A DNA stretch of 25,258 bases from the NCBI GenBank assembly GCA_031381645.1, contig JANMYB010000019.1:1-25258 (forward strand). The letters run 5' to 3'. This DNA is from Methylotenera_A sp031381645 (GTDB lineage Bacteria; Pseudomonadota; Gammaproteobacteria; Burkholderiales; Methylophilaceae). Below are positions 7,241 to 15,031 of this stretch, in pieces. Every line of letters starts with the position of its first letter. The first letter of the stretch is position 1. The position numbers were made by a program, and so were the translations under genes. Under the pieces are notes generated by a model. That model made no database searches, was not told the origin of the DNA, and saw only the letters and a list, made by a program, of their open reading frames with translations.

Positions 7241-8732
7241 TTTACATAAAATTTTAGCACCAGGGAAATTGGCGCTGAGCTTGAGTTTGAGCGATGGTTC
7301 GAACTTGGTTTGCGATGAAGTGGTGCGCGTAATACCCAATAAACGCCTGGTTTGTAGAGGTGTTTGGCAGCAAAAAGTTGTTTACGCAAAGTTGTTTATC
7401 GATGCGCGTGCGGCGCAATACTTTGCCCGAGATTTATTTGGAGTCACTAATTTGCTTGCGGCAAAAATCGCCACACCTGCATTACTATTTCAAGGTCAAA
7501 CGCAAGAAAACGCTTACGTACTAGTGTTTGAGGCCGTTGAGGACAGCTTGAATGCAGAGCAAGTTTGGCAAAAATCCGATGAAAAAGCGCGTTTTAATTT
7601 AGCTAAAAAATTAGTGACAGAAATTGCCAAACACCATAATGTAGGCATATTGCAGACTGATTTGTACCTTAAAAATTTTTTAGTTGAAGGTGCTAAAAGT
7701 AAAGCTGAATGTATTTATACGCTTGATGGCGATGGCATACGCAAATTTACACGTTTAAGTCAGCGGCATGCGTTGCAAAATTTGAGTGTTTTATTGTCAA
7801 AATTTGACGTGCTGGAAGTAGAAGTTTGGCTGGCTGATTTGCTGAAAACATATGCAGGGATAAGAGGCTGGGAAACGTTGCCAGATGCCGCATTGATTAA
7901 AGAAATGACAAACGCTCACCGCCAAAAAGTAGCCAGTAACTACGCAGATAAAAAAGTATTTAGGCAATGTACAGATGTGAAAAAATATGCCACTGGATTA
8001 AAACATTCTAGAGCAAGCCTGCGAGGCTTATGGATATTGGTCTGCAGGGCATATGAAAATATCGATTTTTCTGGCAATTTAGATGCATTATTGACTGAAC
8101 AAAACCTGCTAAAAAGTGGCAATACTTGCACGGTGGCGCTTGTGGAAATGAGTGGCAAAAAAATCGTCATAAAGCGATACAACATTAAAAATTTTTGGCA
8201 TGGTATCAGTCGAGCGTTTAGGCAAACGCGCGCAGCAGTTTCGTGGGCAAATGCGCATCGTCTCAATCTGTTAGATATTGCTACCGCCAAGCCAATCGCA
8301 TTGATTGAAACGCGAAAATTTGGTTTAAAAGGCAAAGCTTACTTTTTGGCAGAATATATTGATGCGCCAGATGCCGCACAGTTTTTTGCAAAAACACGTG
8401 ATACATCTCAAGGTAAGGAAGCGGTAAAAAATATCGTCACGCTATTTTACAAGTTATATTTGCTGCAAATTTCGCATGGTGATACCAAGGCGACTAATAT
8501 CAAAATAGTTGATAATCAGCCAGTGTTGATTGATTTGGACAGTATGCACCAGCACCGCACGTATTTTAGTTCTAGTGTGGCGCACTTACGTGATTTAAAT
8601 CGTTTTATGCAAAATTGGCAGAACGAGCCAGCCCTGTATAATGCGTTTGCAGAAGTATTTAAAGTAGTTTATCCCGATATATCTATCCTGATTAAGGCGG
8701 GTATTTTCGCAAATAAAGAGATTATAGATTGA
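7179..8732 (+). CDS. tandem-domain LPS kinase-like protein
   Basis: It holds two kinase-fold domains. The N-terminal one (about 45-240) has K71 in YAKLF, the catalytic loop QTDLYLKNF (159-167, D161 and N166) and LDGDG (182-186). The C-terminal one (about 315-490) has K332 in VIKRY, the catalytic loop HGDTKATN (433-440) and DLDS (452-455). Both keep their catalytic Asp and Asn, so both could be active. P. aeruginosa has a similar long kinase gene (wapQ) just before its carbamoyltransferase gene. The interdomain linker (279-290, SLRGLWILVCRA) is encoded by a copy of the dispersed palindrome. The ATG at 7179 overlaps the upstream gene by 62 bases and has a poor ribosome site; TTG codons at 7200 or 7227 are alternatives. 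Confidence 0.82.
   Translation: MKWLPQHLIYSKDFLALQQSDLHKILAPGKLALSLSLSDGSNLVCDEVVRVIPNKRLVCRGVWQQKVVYAKLFIDARAAQYFARDLFGVTNLLAAKIATPALLFQGQTQENAYVLVFEAVEDSLNAEQVWQKSDEKARFNLAKKLVTEIAKHHNVGILQTDLYLKNFLVEGAKSKAECIYTLDGDGIRKFTRLSQRHALQNLSVLLSKFDVLEVEVWLADLLKTYAGIRGWETLPDAALIKEMTNAHRQKVASNYADKKVFRQCTDVKKYATGLKHSRASLRGLWILVCRAYENIDFSGNLDALLTEQNLLKSGNTCTVALVEMSGKKIVIKRYNIKNFWHGISRAFRQTRAAVSWANAHRLNLLDIATAKPIALIETRKFGLKGKAYFLAEYIDAPDAAQFFAKTRDTSQGKEAVKNIVTLFYKLYLLQISHGDTKATNIKIVDNQPVLIDLDSMHQHRTYFSSSVAHLRDLNRFMQNWQNEPALYNAFAEVFKVVYPDISILIKAGIFANKEIID
8018..8048 (-). repeat. 31-base dispersed palindromic repeat, copy 2 (inside tandem kinase gene)
   Basis: In minus orientation: left arm CCTGCAGACC (identical to the intergenic copy), loop AATATCCATAA, right arm GCCTCGCAGG. 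By hand count it matches the copy at 10499-10529 at 26 of 31 bases, and similarity continues into the flanks (ATATG on one side, AGCCTGC on the other). The gene reads it as LRGLWILVCRA between the two kinase domains. Confidence 0.75.
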
Positions 8733-8745
8733 TGATGGTGTCGGC

Positions 8746-10464
8746 ATGATTGTTTTAGGCTTATCTGGGGCGCTGGGGCACGATGCTTCAGCCGCGATTT
8801 TAATCGATGGAAAAATCATCGCAGCAGTAGAAGAAGAACGCTTTATTCGAGATAAACACGCCAAAAATAAATTTCCATATGAAGCAGCAAAGTTCTGCTT
8901 AAAACAAGCTGGAATTAAAGCTGAAGATGTTGATATTGTGGCATTTCCGTATGCGGAAATTCCACTTAGCACCAACGCGCGTTGGCACTATGCTAAGCGG
9001 CATTGGTATGCGCCAGATCGCGCTCTGGATGCGATTTTTAATGGCAATAGAAGATTCCGCCGCAATCGCGATAAGTCACTGAAGTTGATGCAAGAATTAG
9101 GTTTAAGTAACGCCAAGTTCGTGCCGGTAGAACACCATTTGGCGCACGCTTCCAGTGCTTATCATTTAAGCGGTTTTAGCGAAAAAACTGCCATTGTCGG
9201 TATTGATGGCAAAGGCGAGTACGCGACGACGTTTTTTGGTTATGGCGAAAACGGCGAAATCCACAAAATAAAAGAGTTTTACGACCCAGATTCGCTCGGC
9301 GGTTTATACGGTGCGATAACCGAATTTTTGGGTTTCGACATGTTGGACGGCGAATTTAAAGTCATGGGGATGGCGCCTTATGGCGATGCCAGCAAGTACG
9401 ATTTAAGCCGTCTCGCCAAGTTTGAAAATGGCGAGCTGATAATCAATACCAAATACGTCAATGTAGTAGGTTTGCGCCGCTACAAAGAAAACGGAAAAGG
9501 TTTTTACTTTACGCAAAAACTCATTGATTGGCTGGGCCCAAAACGTAGTGGCGACGAGATTGACGACCCGTATATTCATTATGCGGCATCGGTGCAAGCC
9601 TTGCTAGAAAAAATTGCGCTTGAAATGATTGAATATTATCTCGGCGACATCATCAAAGAAACAGGTAAGATTGCCATGGCGGGCGGCGTGGCGCTAAATG
9701 TGAAACTGAATCAACGCATTATCTCGCTGCCAAACGTCAAAGAATTATTTGTGCAGCCAGCTTCCGGCGATAACGGCACTTCGCTCGGTGCGGCCACATT
9801 TGCAGCTAACGAGGCGGGTGAAACCATCCACAAAATGGAACACGCGTATTTGGGCCCCAGCTTTACTTCTGAGGAGTGTTTAGAAGCTTGCAAGCGGCAC
9901 CCTGCCAAGCCAATAACCATGCGGGTTGCAGAGGCGCCGAAAAAAGCGGCGGAACTGCTCGCGGCGGGGAATCCCTTAGCGTGGTTTCAAGGCCGCATGG
10001 AGTTTGGCCCTCGCTCACTCGGTTGCCGCAGTATTTTGGGCGATCCGAGCTTTCCTGGCGTGGCAGATCGTATCAATGCGCAAATTAAATATCGCGAGCG
10101 CTGGCGGCCATTTTGCCCAAGCATACTTGATAAAGTCGCTGAGGATATTCTGCAAACCGCGCATCCAGCGCCTTATATGACTTTTACATTTGACGTAAAC
10201 CCCGCTTGGAATTCGCGCATTCCAGAAGTCGTTCACGAGGATGGCACGGCGCGCGCGCAAGTGGTGATGCGCGAAACGAATCCAAAATATTATGAATTGA
10301 TTGAGCATTTAGAAAAATTACGTGGTAGCGCGGTGGTGCTGAATACCTCACTCAATCGGCGCGGTGAACCGATGATTTGCTCACCCACCGATGCGCTGAA
10401 TATGTTTTACGGCTGCGATTTGGAGTATCTTATGCTGGAAGATATTCTCGTTACTAAGAAGTAA
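8746..10464 (+). CDS. NodU/CmcH-family O-carbamoyltransferase, probably for core heptose (WapO-like)
   Basis: Transfers a carbamoyl group from carbamoyl phosphate, through a carbamoyl-adenylate, to a sugar hydroxyl. The Kae1-like N-terminal domain shows LSGALGHDASAAI (7-19), the metal-binding VEHHLAHASSAYHLSGF (H130, H131, H134) and GGVALNVKLN (313-322). The C-terminal domain has FGPRSLGCRSIL (420-431) and VVLNTSLNRRGEP. The length of 572 residues is usual. In P. aeruginosa the equivalent gene in the waa/wap cluster, wapO, is assigned to 7-O-carbamoylation of core heptose II; the neighbours here suggest the same role. It follows the kinase gene after 13 bases and appears to be the last gene of that operon. 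Confidence 0.92.
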   Translation: MIVLGLSGALGHDASAAILIDGKIIAAVEEERFIRDKHAKNKFPYEAAKFCLKQAGIKAEDVDIVAFPYAEIPLSTNARWHYAKRHWYAPDRALDAIFNGNRRFRRNRDKSLKLMQELGLSNAKFVPVEHHLAHASSAYHLSGFSEKTAIVGIDGKGEYATTFFGYGENGEIHKIKEFYDPDSLGGLYGAITEFLGFDMLDGEFKVMGMAPYGDASKYDLSRLAKFENGELIINTKYVNVVGLRRYKENGKGFYFTQKLIDWLGPKRSGDEIDDPYIHYAASVQALLEKIALEMIEYYLGDIIKETGKIAMAGGVALNVKLNQRIISLPNVKELFVQPASGDNGTSLGAATFAANEAGETIHKMEHAYLGPSFTSEECLEACKRHPAKPITMRVAEAPKKAAELLAAGNPLAWFQGRMEFGPRSLGCRSILGDPSFPGVADRINAQIKYRERWRPFCPSILDKVAEDILQTAHPAPYMTFTFDVNPAWNSRIPEVVHEDGTARAQVVMRETNPKYYELIEHLEKLRGSAVVLNTSLNRRGEPMICSPTDALNMFYGCDLEYLMLEDILVTKK

Positions 10465-10498
10465 TTAACTAGAAAATAACATTTTTTAATAAGCATAT

Positions 10499-10529
10499 CC
10501 TGCAGACCAATATCCGTGAGGCCTGCAGG
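10499..10529 (+). repeat. 31-base dispersed palindromic repeat, copy 3 (intergenic, best hairpin)
   Basis: Arms CCTGCAGACC (10499-10508) and GGCCTGCAGG (10520-10529) pair at 9 of 10 positions around the loop AATATCCGTGA. An outer inverted repeat, GCATAT (10493-10498) and ATATGC (10533-10538), extends the symmetry. It lies between the carbamoyltransferase gene and the edd promoter. There is no T-tract, so it is not a typical terminator. Confidence 0.8.
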
Positions 10530-10572
10530 CTAATATGCTACAAAATCTATTGTCATCCTGTAAGAGTTAAAT

Positions 10573-10601
10573 TTGACGGAACCCGCTCAATTAGCGATAA
10601 T
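10573..10601 (+). promoter_or_regulatory. sigma-70-type promoter of edd-eda
   Basis: TTGACG (10573-10578) and GATAAT (10596-10601) are separated by exactly 17 bases; each matches the consensus at five of six positions. Transcription would start near 10608, about 40 bases before the edd ATG. This is the best promoter I can see in the window. It gives edd-eda expression independent of the LPS genes upstream. Confidence 0.7.
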
Positions 10602-10647
10602 CGAGTAGAGCCACATTAATTTCAAGCAGCACCCTGAAAATATTATT

Positions 10648-12462
10648 ATGAAACAATCGCATGTAGAAGTCACCGAACGAATCATTGAGCGCAGCCGCCC
10701 GACGCGCGGCGCTTATTTGCACCGTGTCGATGAAATTATTAACCGTCCGAAAGGGCCGGATCGCTTGGGATGCGCCAATGTGGCGCACGCGTTTGCAGGC
10801 ATGCCAGCTAACGATAAATTGCGCATTTTTGCAGAAAAACCGCCGCATATTGGCATTGTCACTGCCTATAACGAAATGCTTTCTGCACATCAGCCTTACG
10901 TTGCTTTTCCCGATATTATTCGCGATGAAGCGCGCAAACTTGGTGCGACAACTCAGGTTGCAGGTGGTGTGCCAGCGATGTGCGATGGCATCACACAAGG
11001 TGAGGCGGGCATGGAGCTTTCGCTATTTTCGCGCGATAACATTGCCATGGGCACCGCCATTGCGCTTTCGCACGATGTGTTTGATGCCGCTTTGTTGCTA
11101 GGTGTTTGCGATAAAATCGTGCCAGGTTTGCTTATCGGTGCATTACATTTTGGCCATCTGCCGTGCGTATTTGTGCCTGCAGGCCCAATGAGTACGGGCT
11201 TAGATAACACTGCAAAATCTAAAGTGCGTGAAAAATATGCGCAAGGTTTGGTGGGTCGTGAGGAGTTGCTGGCCTCTGAAAATGCGGCATATCACGGTGC
11301 AGGTACTTGCACTTTTTACGGCACTGCAAATAGCAACCAAATGTTGCTAGAGGCAATGGGCTTACACGTACCTGGTGCTGCGTTTATTCACCCACATGAT
11401 GGCTTGCGTGAGGACTTAACGCGCGAGGCAGTGCGTGTTGTTTTAGAGAATACTAAAAAAGACAGCTTTGTGCCGATTGGTAAATTAGTGGATGAGCACG
11501 TGATTGTGAATGCTATGGTGGCTTTGCTAGCCACTGGTGGTTCGACCAATCACCTCATTCACTGGGTGGCCGTGGCGCGCGCAGCAGGCATTATTATTGA
11601 TTGGACAGATTTCCATTATCTTGCCAAAGCCACGCCGCTATTGGCGAGCGTGTATCCTAATGGTAAAGCTGACGTGAACGAATTTCAAGCCGCTGGCGGT
11701 CCAGGTTTTGTGATACGTGAGTTGATTGAGGGTGGATATATGTATCCCGATGTGTACGCTGTGGCCAAAGGCGGTTTGCACGAATATGGGAAAAAACCTG
11801 TAAAAGAAAATGACAAATTGGTGTGGAAAGAATATCCAAAAGAGAGTGGTGACGAAACCGTTGTGCGTACCGTAACACATCCATTTAATGAATCTGGTGG
11901 TTTGCGTTTACTAAAGGGAAATCTTGGACGCAGCGTGATTAAAATTTCTGCTGTGCCTGAAGATCGCCATATTATTGAGGCGCCAGCCATTGTGTTCGAT
12001 AGCCAAGAAGAACTGCTACAAGCGTTTGATCGTGGCGAGTTAGAGCGCGACTTTGTTGCAGTGGTGCGCTTTCAAGGGCCGAAAGCTAACGGCATGCCAG
12101 AATTACATAAGCTTACACCGCCTCTTGCGGTGCTGCAAAACATGGGCTTTACGGTGGCGATCGTCACCGATGGCCGTATGAGTGGCGCCTCGGGTAAGAT
12201 TCCTGCTGCTATTCATTTGAGCCCAGAAGCCAGCGCCGGCGGCGCGATTGCCAAAATCCGCGATGGCGATATTATTCGTTTAAATGCGTCCGTAGGCACA
12301 TTAAATGCGCTGGTGGATGAAGACACTTGGGCGGAGCGCGAAGCGGTTGGGCTTTCCGACACAAAACGCCATCACAATTCACACGGCATTGGGCGTGAGT
12401 TGTTTGGTGGGATGAGGCGCAGCGTATTATCCGCCGAAGAAGGTGCAATAACATGGTTGTAG
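10648..12462 (+). CDS. edd: phosphogluconate dehydratase (Entner-Doudoroff)
   Basis: Dehydrates 6-phosphogluconate to 2-keto-3-deoxy-6-phosphogluconate (KDPG) in the cytoplasm. It is an IlvD/Edd-family [4Fe-4S] enzyme: ITAYNEMLSAHQPY-like sequence (70-84), GGVPAMCDGITQGEAGMELS (106-125), LGVCDKIVPG with C154, and GTCTFYGTANSNQM with C221 (cluster ligands by family analogy). VTDGRMSGASGKIPAAIHLS lies near the C-terminus. At 604 residues it has the Edd length and lacks features of dihydroxyacid dehydratase. The ribosome site before ATG 10648 is weak. eda follows after 90 bases. In methylotrophs that use the ribulose monophosphate cycle this step feeds 6-phosphogluconate cleavage; that role here is inference. 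Confidence 0.95.
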   Translation: MKQSHVEVTERIIERSRPTRGAYLHRVDEIINRPKGPDRLGCANVAHAFAGMPANDKLRIFAEKPPHIGIVTAYNEMLSAHQPYVAFPDIIRDEARKLGATTQVAGGVPAMCDGITQGEAGMELSLFSRDNIAMGTAIALSHDVFDAALLLGVCDKIVPGLLIGALHFGHLPCVFVPAGPMSTGLDNTAKSKVREKYAQGLVGREELLASENAAYHGAGTCTFYGTANSNQMLLEAMGLHVPGAAFIHPHDGLREDLTREAVRVVLENTKKDSFVPIGKLVDEHVIVNAMVALLATGGSTNHLIHWVAVARAAGIIIDWTDFHYLAKATPLLASVYPNGKADVNEFQAAGGPGFVIRELIEGGYMYPDVYAVAKGGLHEYGKKPVKENDKLVWKEYPKESGDETVVRTVTHPFNESGGLRLLKGNLGRSVIKISAVPEDRHIIEAPAIVFDSQEELLQAFDRGELERDFVAVVRFQGPKANGMPELHKLTPPLAVLQNMGFTVAIVTDGRMSGASGKIPAAIHLSPEASAGGAIAKIRDGDIIRLNASVGTLNALVDEDTWAEREAVGLSDTKRHHNSHGIGRELFGGMRRSVLSAEEGAITWL

Positions 12463-12496
12463 TTTGGTTTGAAACCGAAAATCAAAGTCTGTCATC

Positions 12497-12511
12497 CTTC
12501 GCGAAGCGAAG
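12497..12511. repeat. short perfect hairpin in the edd-eda spacer
   Basis: CTTCGC and GCGAAG form a perfect 6-base-pair stem around a GAA loop, inside TGTCATCC...AATCCAG. There is no run of T after it, so it is not a standard terminator. It may be a small interspersed repeat or an mRNA processing or stability element. The word TGTCATCCT (12490-12498) also occurs upstream of edd at 10551-10559. Confidence 0.45.
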
Positions 12512-12552
12512 AATCCAGTAAAATGTCTATTATTAATCAATAAAGAAGCAAT

Positions 12553-13179
12553 ATGAACACATTAGATTTAGCCAATTACGGCCCAGTCATTCCAGTCATC
12601 GTAATCAACAAAGTCGAGGATGCTGTGCCTATGGCAGAAGCTTTGCTTGAGGGAGGTATTAAAGTACTCGAGGTAACGTTGCGTTCATCATGCGCCTTGC
12701 AAGCGATGGAGCAGATAGCGAAACACGTACCCGATGCGATTATGGGTTCTGGCACAGTGAGGAATTTAAAAGATGCGCAGGCCAGTAAAGATGTAGGTTG
12801 CAAGTTTGCAGTAAGTCCAGGTTATACCAGTGAATTAGGTCAATTTGCGCGCAAAATCGGTTTGCCACTACTGCCTGGTATTTCGACAGGCTCAGAAATT
12901 ATGATGGCGAACGCAGATGATTATTTCTTTTTAAAGCTGTTCCCCGCAGTGGCTGTTGGCGGCATAAATTTATTAAAAGGTTTTGCAGGGCCATTTGGCG
13001 ATGTGAAATTCTGCCCAACTGGTGGCGTCACGGTTGAGAGTGCGTCACAATTTTTAAGTTTACCAAACGTAGTAGTTTGCGGCGGTACTTGGTTAACGCC
13101 AGCAGACGCGGTCGCTAGAAAAGATTGGGTGCATATTACCAAATTAGCTAAAGAGGCTAGCACCATTAAGCCAGCATAA
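12553..13179 (+). CDS. eda: KDPG aldolase (Entner-Doudoroff)
   Basis: Splits 2-keto-3-deoxy-6-phosphogluconate into pyruvate and glyceraldehyde 3-phosphate. It is a class I (Schiff base) aldolase of the KDPG/KHG family: EVTLRS with the catalytic Glu at 40, GSGTVRN (65-71), FAVSPGYTSEL (85-95), LLPGISTGSE (106-115), FFLKLFPA with the Schiff base lysine K128, and the phosphate-binding FCPTGGVT (153-160). Length is the usual 208 residues. It directly follows edd on the same strand and ends before an intrinsic terminator, so edd-eda looks like a self-contained two-gene operon placed within the LPS region. Confidence 0.95.
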   Translation: MNTLDLANYGPVIPVIVINKVEDAVPMAEALLEGGIKVLEVTLRSSCALQAMEQIAKHVPDAIMGSGTVRNLKDAQASKDVGCKFAVSPGYTSELGQFARKIGLPLLPGISTGSEIMMANADDYFFLKLFPAVAVGGINLLKGFAGPFGDVKFCPTGGVTVESASQFLSLPNVVVCGGTWLTPADAVARKDWVHITKLAKEASTIKPA

Positions 13180-13198
13180 GTCGAGGTTAAGTTACAAT

Positions 13199-13229
13199 AA
13201 GGGCTTTGCGATATGCATAGCCCTTTTTT
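13199..13229 (+). terminator. intrinsic terminator after eda
   Basis: AAGGGCT (13199-13205) pairs with AGCCCTT (13219-13225). Past a T-T mismatch the stem continues with TGC/GCA around the loop GATAT, and a run of six T follows (13224-13229). It lies 20 bases after the eda stop and only 12 bases before the next start, so it separates edd-eda from the downstream genes. Confidence 0.8.
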
Positions 13230-13241
13230 ATTGGGCTTGGA

Positions 13242-13910
13242 GTGAGTTTGAAATTAGAGTTACAACAATATAAAAGTATTGTGTTCGATTGCGATGGCGT
13301 GGTACTTAACAGCAATCAAACCAAAATTAATGCGTACTTTGAGGTGAGTAAGCGCTTTGGTGGCACCGATGCGCAAGCGCAAGCCTTTGTGGAATATCAT
13401 GTCAGTTTAGGCAGTTTTCCACGTAACGGAAAGATTGAGTATTACTTAAAAAACATTGTAAAACAGCCCATTACAGAAGCGCTTATGCAGCAATATTTGC
13501 AAGCATTTGAGGATGTATTGGATAATACGCTAATGCACTGTGAAATAGCAGTGGGTTTGGATGCCTTAAAAGTGGCAACGCCACAAGCCTCATGGATGCT
13601 GCTTTCTGGGGGCGACCAAGCTGAGCTGCGTAGAATATTTCCGCGTCGCAATCTGGCGCAATTGTTCGAGACTGGTATTTTTGGAGGGCCAGATAAAAAA
13701 GATGAAGTCTTAGCACGAGAAATAGCGAATGGAAATATACAGTTCCCGGCCTTATTTTTGGGCGATAGTAAATATGATCATCAAGCTGCAACCAAAGCAG
13801 GCCTTGATTTCGTGTTTTTATCTGATTGGACGGAAGTGCCTGATTGGCAAGATTATTGCACGAAAAATAAAATTCTTATGGTCGGTAATATTTCTCAATT
13901 GCTAGGCTAG
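13242..13910 (+). CDS. HAD-superfamily phosphatase
   Basis: It has the four HAD motifs: FDCDGV with nucleophile D16 and acid D18, the Ser of LLSGGD (S122), Lys in GGPDKKDE (K152/K153), and the metal-binding GDSKYDH (D175, D179). A helical cap (about 25-100) places it in the beta-phosphoglucomutase/phosphoglycolate phosphatase-like group. The substrate is not evident. It is not GmhB, whose first motif is DRDG. Nineteen bases before a GT2 gene, it probably belongs to the following glycan module, perhaps acting on a sugar phosphate. GTG at 13242 is the longest start; TTG at 13248 has a better-spaced GGAG (13239-13242) and may be the true one. Confidence 0.8.
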   Translation: MSLKLELQQYKSIVFDCDGVVLNSNQTKINAYFEVSKRFGGTDAQAQAFVEYHVSLGSFPRNGKIEYYLKNIVKQPITEALMQQYLQAFEDVLDNTLMHCEIAVGLDALKVATPQASWMLLSGGDQAELRRIFPRRNLAQLFETGIFGGPDKKDEVLAREIANGNIQFPALFLGDSKYDHQAATKAGLDFVFLSDWTEVPDWQDYCTKNKILMVGNISQLLG

Positions 13911-13928
13911 GCACTATAAGATAACGAC

Positions 13929-14669
13929 ATGCAAGCTATTCAATCATCTCAAATTCAGAAAATCTCAGTTGTCGTGCCAGTGCGCAACGAAGAAGGTAAC
14001 GTGGCGAGTTTGATTGCTGAAATTGATATCGCGTTAAAACACATCACGCATGAAATCATTTATGTGGATGATGGCAGCACTGACAATACTTACGGTCAAC
14101 TAAAATCACTACAAACGCAATTTATACAGTTAAAAATTGTGCGTCATGCGCAAAGCTGTGGGCAAAGCACAGCCGTGCGCACAGGTGTAAAAGCCGCACA
14201 ATTTGCATGGGTGGCGACGCTTGATGGCGACGGCCAAAATGACCCTGCGGATATTCCAAAATTGATGGCTGCCGTGGCAAACGGTGTAGATTTAGTGGGA
14301 GGTAATCGCCGCGCCAGTCGCCGCGATACTCGGGTTAAGCGCATGTCTTCTGTGATCGCGAATACAGTGCGCTCTAAAATGCTGCGCGATGATACGCCAG
14401 ACACCGGTTGCGGCTTGAAATTGTTCAAACGCGATGCGTTTTTAGATTTGCCATATTTTGATCATATGCATCGCTTTTTACCTGCGCTTATTAAGCGTCG
14501 CGGTGGCAAAATTATTTCGGTAGCTGTGGCGCATCGTAATCGCGAACACGGCAAGTCTAATTACGGAACGATTGATAGACTTTTGGTCGGTATTGTTGAT
14601 TTGTTTGGTGTGGCTTGGTTGCAAAGGCGTGCAAAAATCCCGCAGATTATAGAAGACAAGGTTGTCTAG
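13929..14669 (+). CDS. family 2 glycosyltransferase, polyprenyl-phosphate sugar synthase type (ArnC/Dpm1-like)
   Basis: A GT-A fold inverting enzyme with ISVVVPVRNEEGNV (12-25), YVDDGSTDNT (45-54), HAQSCGQSTAVRTG (73-86) and the metal-binding LDGDGQNDP (98-106). GCGLKLFKRD and the HREHGKSNYG-type block (HRNREHGKSNYGTIDR) match enzymes that load a sugar from a nucleotide sugar onto undecaprenyl phosphate. Unlike ArnC it lacks C-terminal membrane helices and is short (246 residues). The small LAB_N protein starts two bases after its stop and an ArnT-like transferase follows, which supports a polyprenyl-phosphate-linked donor. With Ugd and a UDP-glucuronate 4-epimerase downstream, galacturonic acid is the likeliest sugar; this is inference. 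Confidence 0.85.
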   Translation: MQAIQSSQIQKISVVVPVRNEEGNVASLIAEIDIALKHITHEIIYVDDGSTDNTYGQLKSLQTQFIQLKIVRHAQSCGQSTAVRTGVKAAQFAWVATLDGDGQNDPADIPKLMAAVANGVDLVGGNRRASRRDTRVKRMSSVIANTVRSKMLRDDTPDTGCGLKLFKRDAFLDLPYFDHMHRFLPALIKRRGGKIISVAVAHRNREHGKSNYGTIDRLLVGIVDLFGVAWLQRRAKIPQIIEDKVV

Positions 14670-14671
14670 TT

Positions 14672-15025
14672 ATGCAAATCGTCAATGACGGCATTGGTAC
14701 GTATTTTTCGCATATTATCAATGCGCTTAACCACTACATTATTGGTATGCCAAGTATAGATTTAATTTGGTTGGGTATTGGCTTGTTAGGCCAGTGCTTG
14801 TTCATGGCGCGATTTATTGTGCAGTGGATACACAGTGAGCGGCATCAACAGAGCTTGATTCCAGTAAGTTTTTGGTATTTAAGCTTGCTTGGCGGCTTGA
14901 TAGTGCTTGCATATGGATTACATAAACTAGATCCAGTGATAATTCTAGGTCAGTTGCCTGGCACGATTGTGTACTCCAGAAACTTGGTTTTAATTCACCG
15001 CAACAACAAAAAAAACGTAAAGTGA
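14672..15025 (+). CDS. LAB_N-domain small membrane protein
   Basis: A 117-residue protein with about three hydrophobic segments and the signature of the domain named after the N-terminus of some lipid A disaccharide synthases: LGQCLFMARFIVQWIHSER, SLIPVSFWYLSLLGG and LGQLPGTIVYSRNLVLI. Such proteins recur between GT2 and ArnT-like genes and are thought to help present or flip polyprenyl-phosphate sugars; the exact role is not settled. I chose ATG 14672, two bases after the GT2 stop and preceded by AAGG, because the longer frame would only extend back into the GT2 gene. Coupling to both neighbours is tight. Confidence 0.85.
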   Translation: MQIVNDGIGTYFSHIINALNHYIIGMPSIDLIWLGIGLLGQCLFMARFIVQWIHSERHQQSLIPVSFWYLSLLGGLIVLAYGLHKLDPVIILGQLPGTIVYSRNLVLIHRNNKKNVK

Positions 15026-15031
15026 TAACAC

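Noticed and set aside
11176..11192. A further copy of the palindrome in edd (CCTGCAGGCCCAATGAG)
   Set aside because: It lacks the AATATCC loop and encodes the conserved Edd segment VPAGPMSTG, so the resemblance is explained by protein sequence.
12497..12511. Hairpin in the edd-eda spacer as an intrinsic terminator
   Set aside because: No T-run follows the stem, and eda downstream needs read-through because no separate promoter is obvious.
13193..13198. TACAAT as -10 of a promoter for the HAD gene
   Set aside because: No acceptable -35 lies 16-18 bases upstream, and the site is before the terminator, which would stop the transcript.
13242..13910. HAD phosphatase as GmhB, the missing step of ADP-heptose synthesis
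   Set aside because: GmhB has a DRDG first motif and zinc-binding cysteines; this protein has FDCDGV and a helical cap, as in another HAD subclass.
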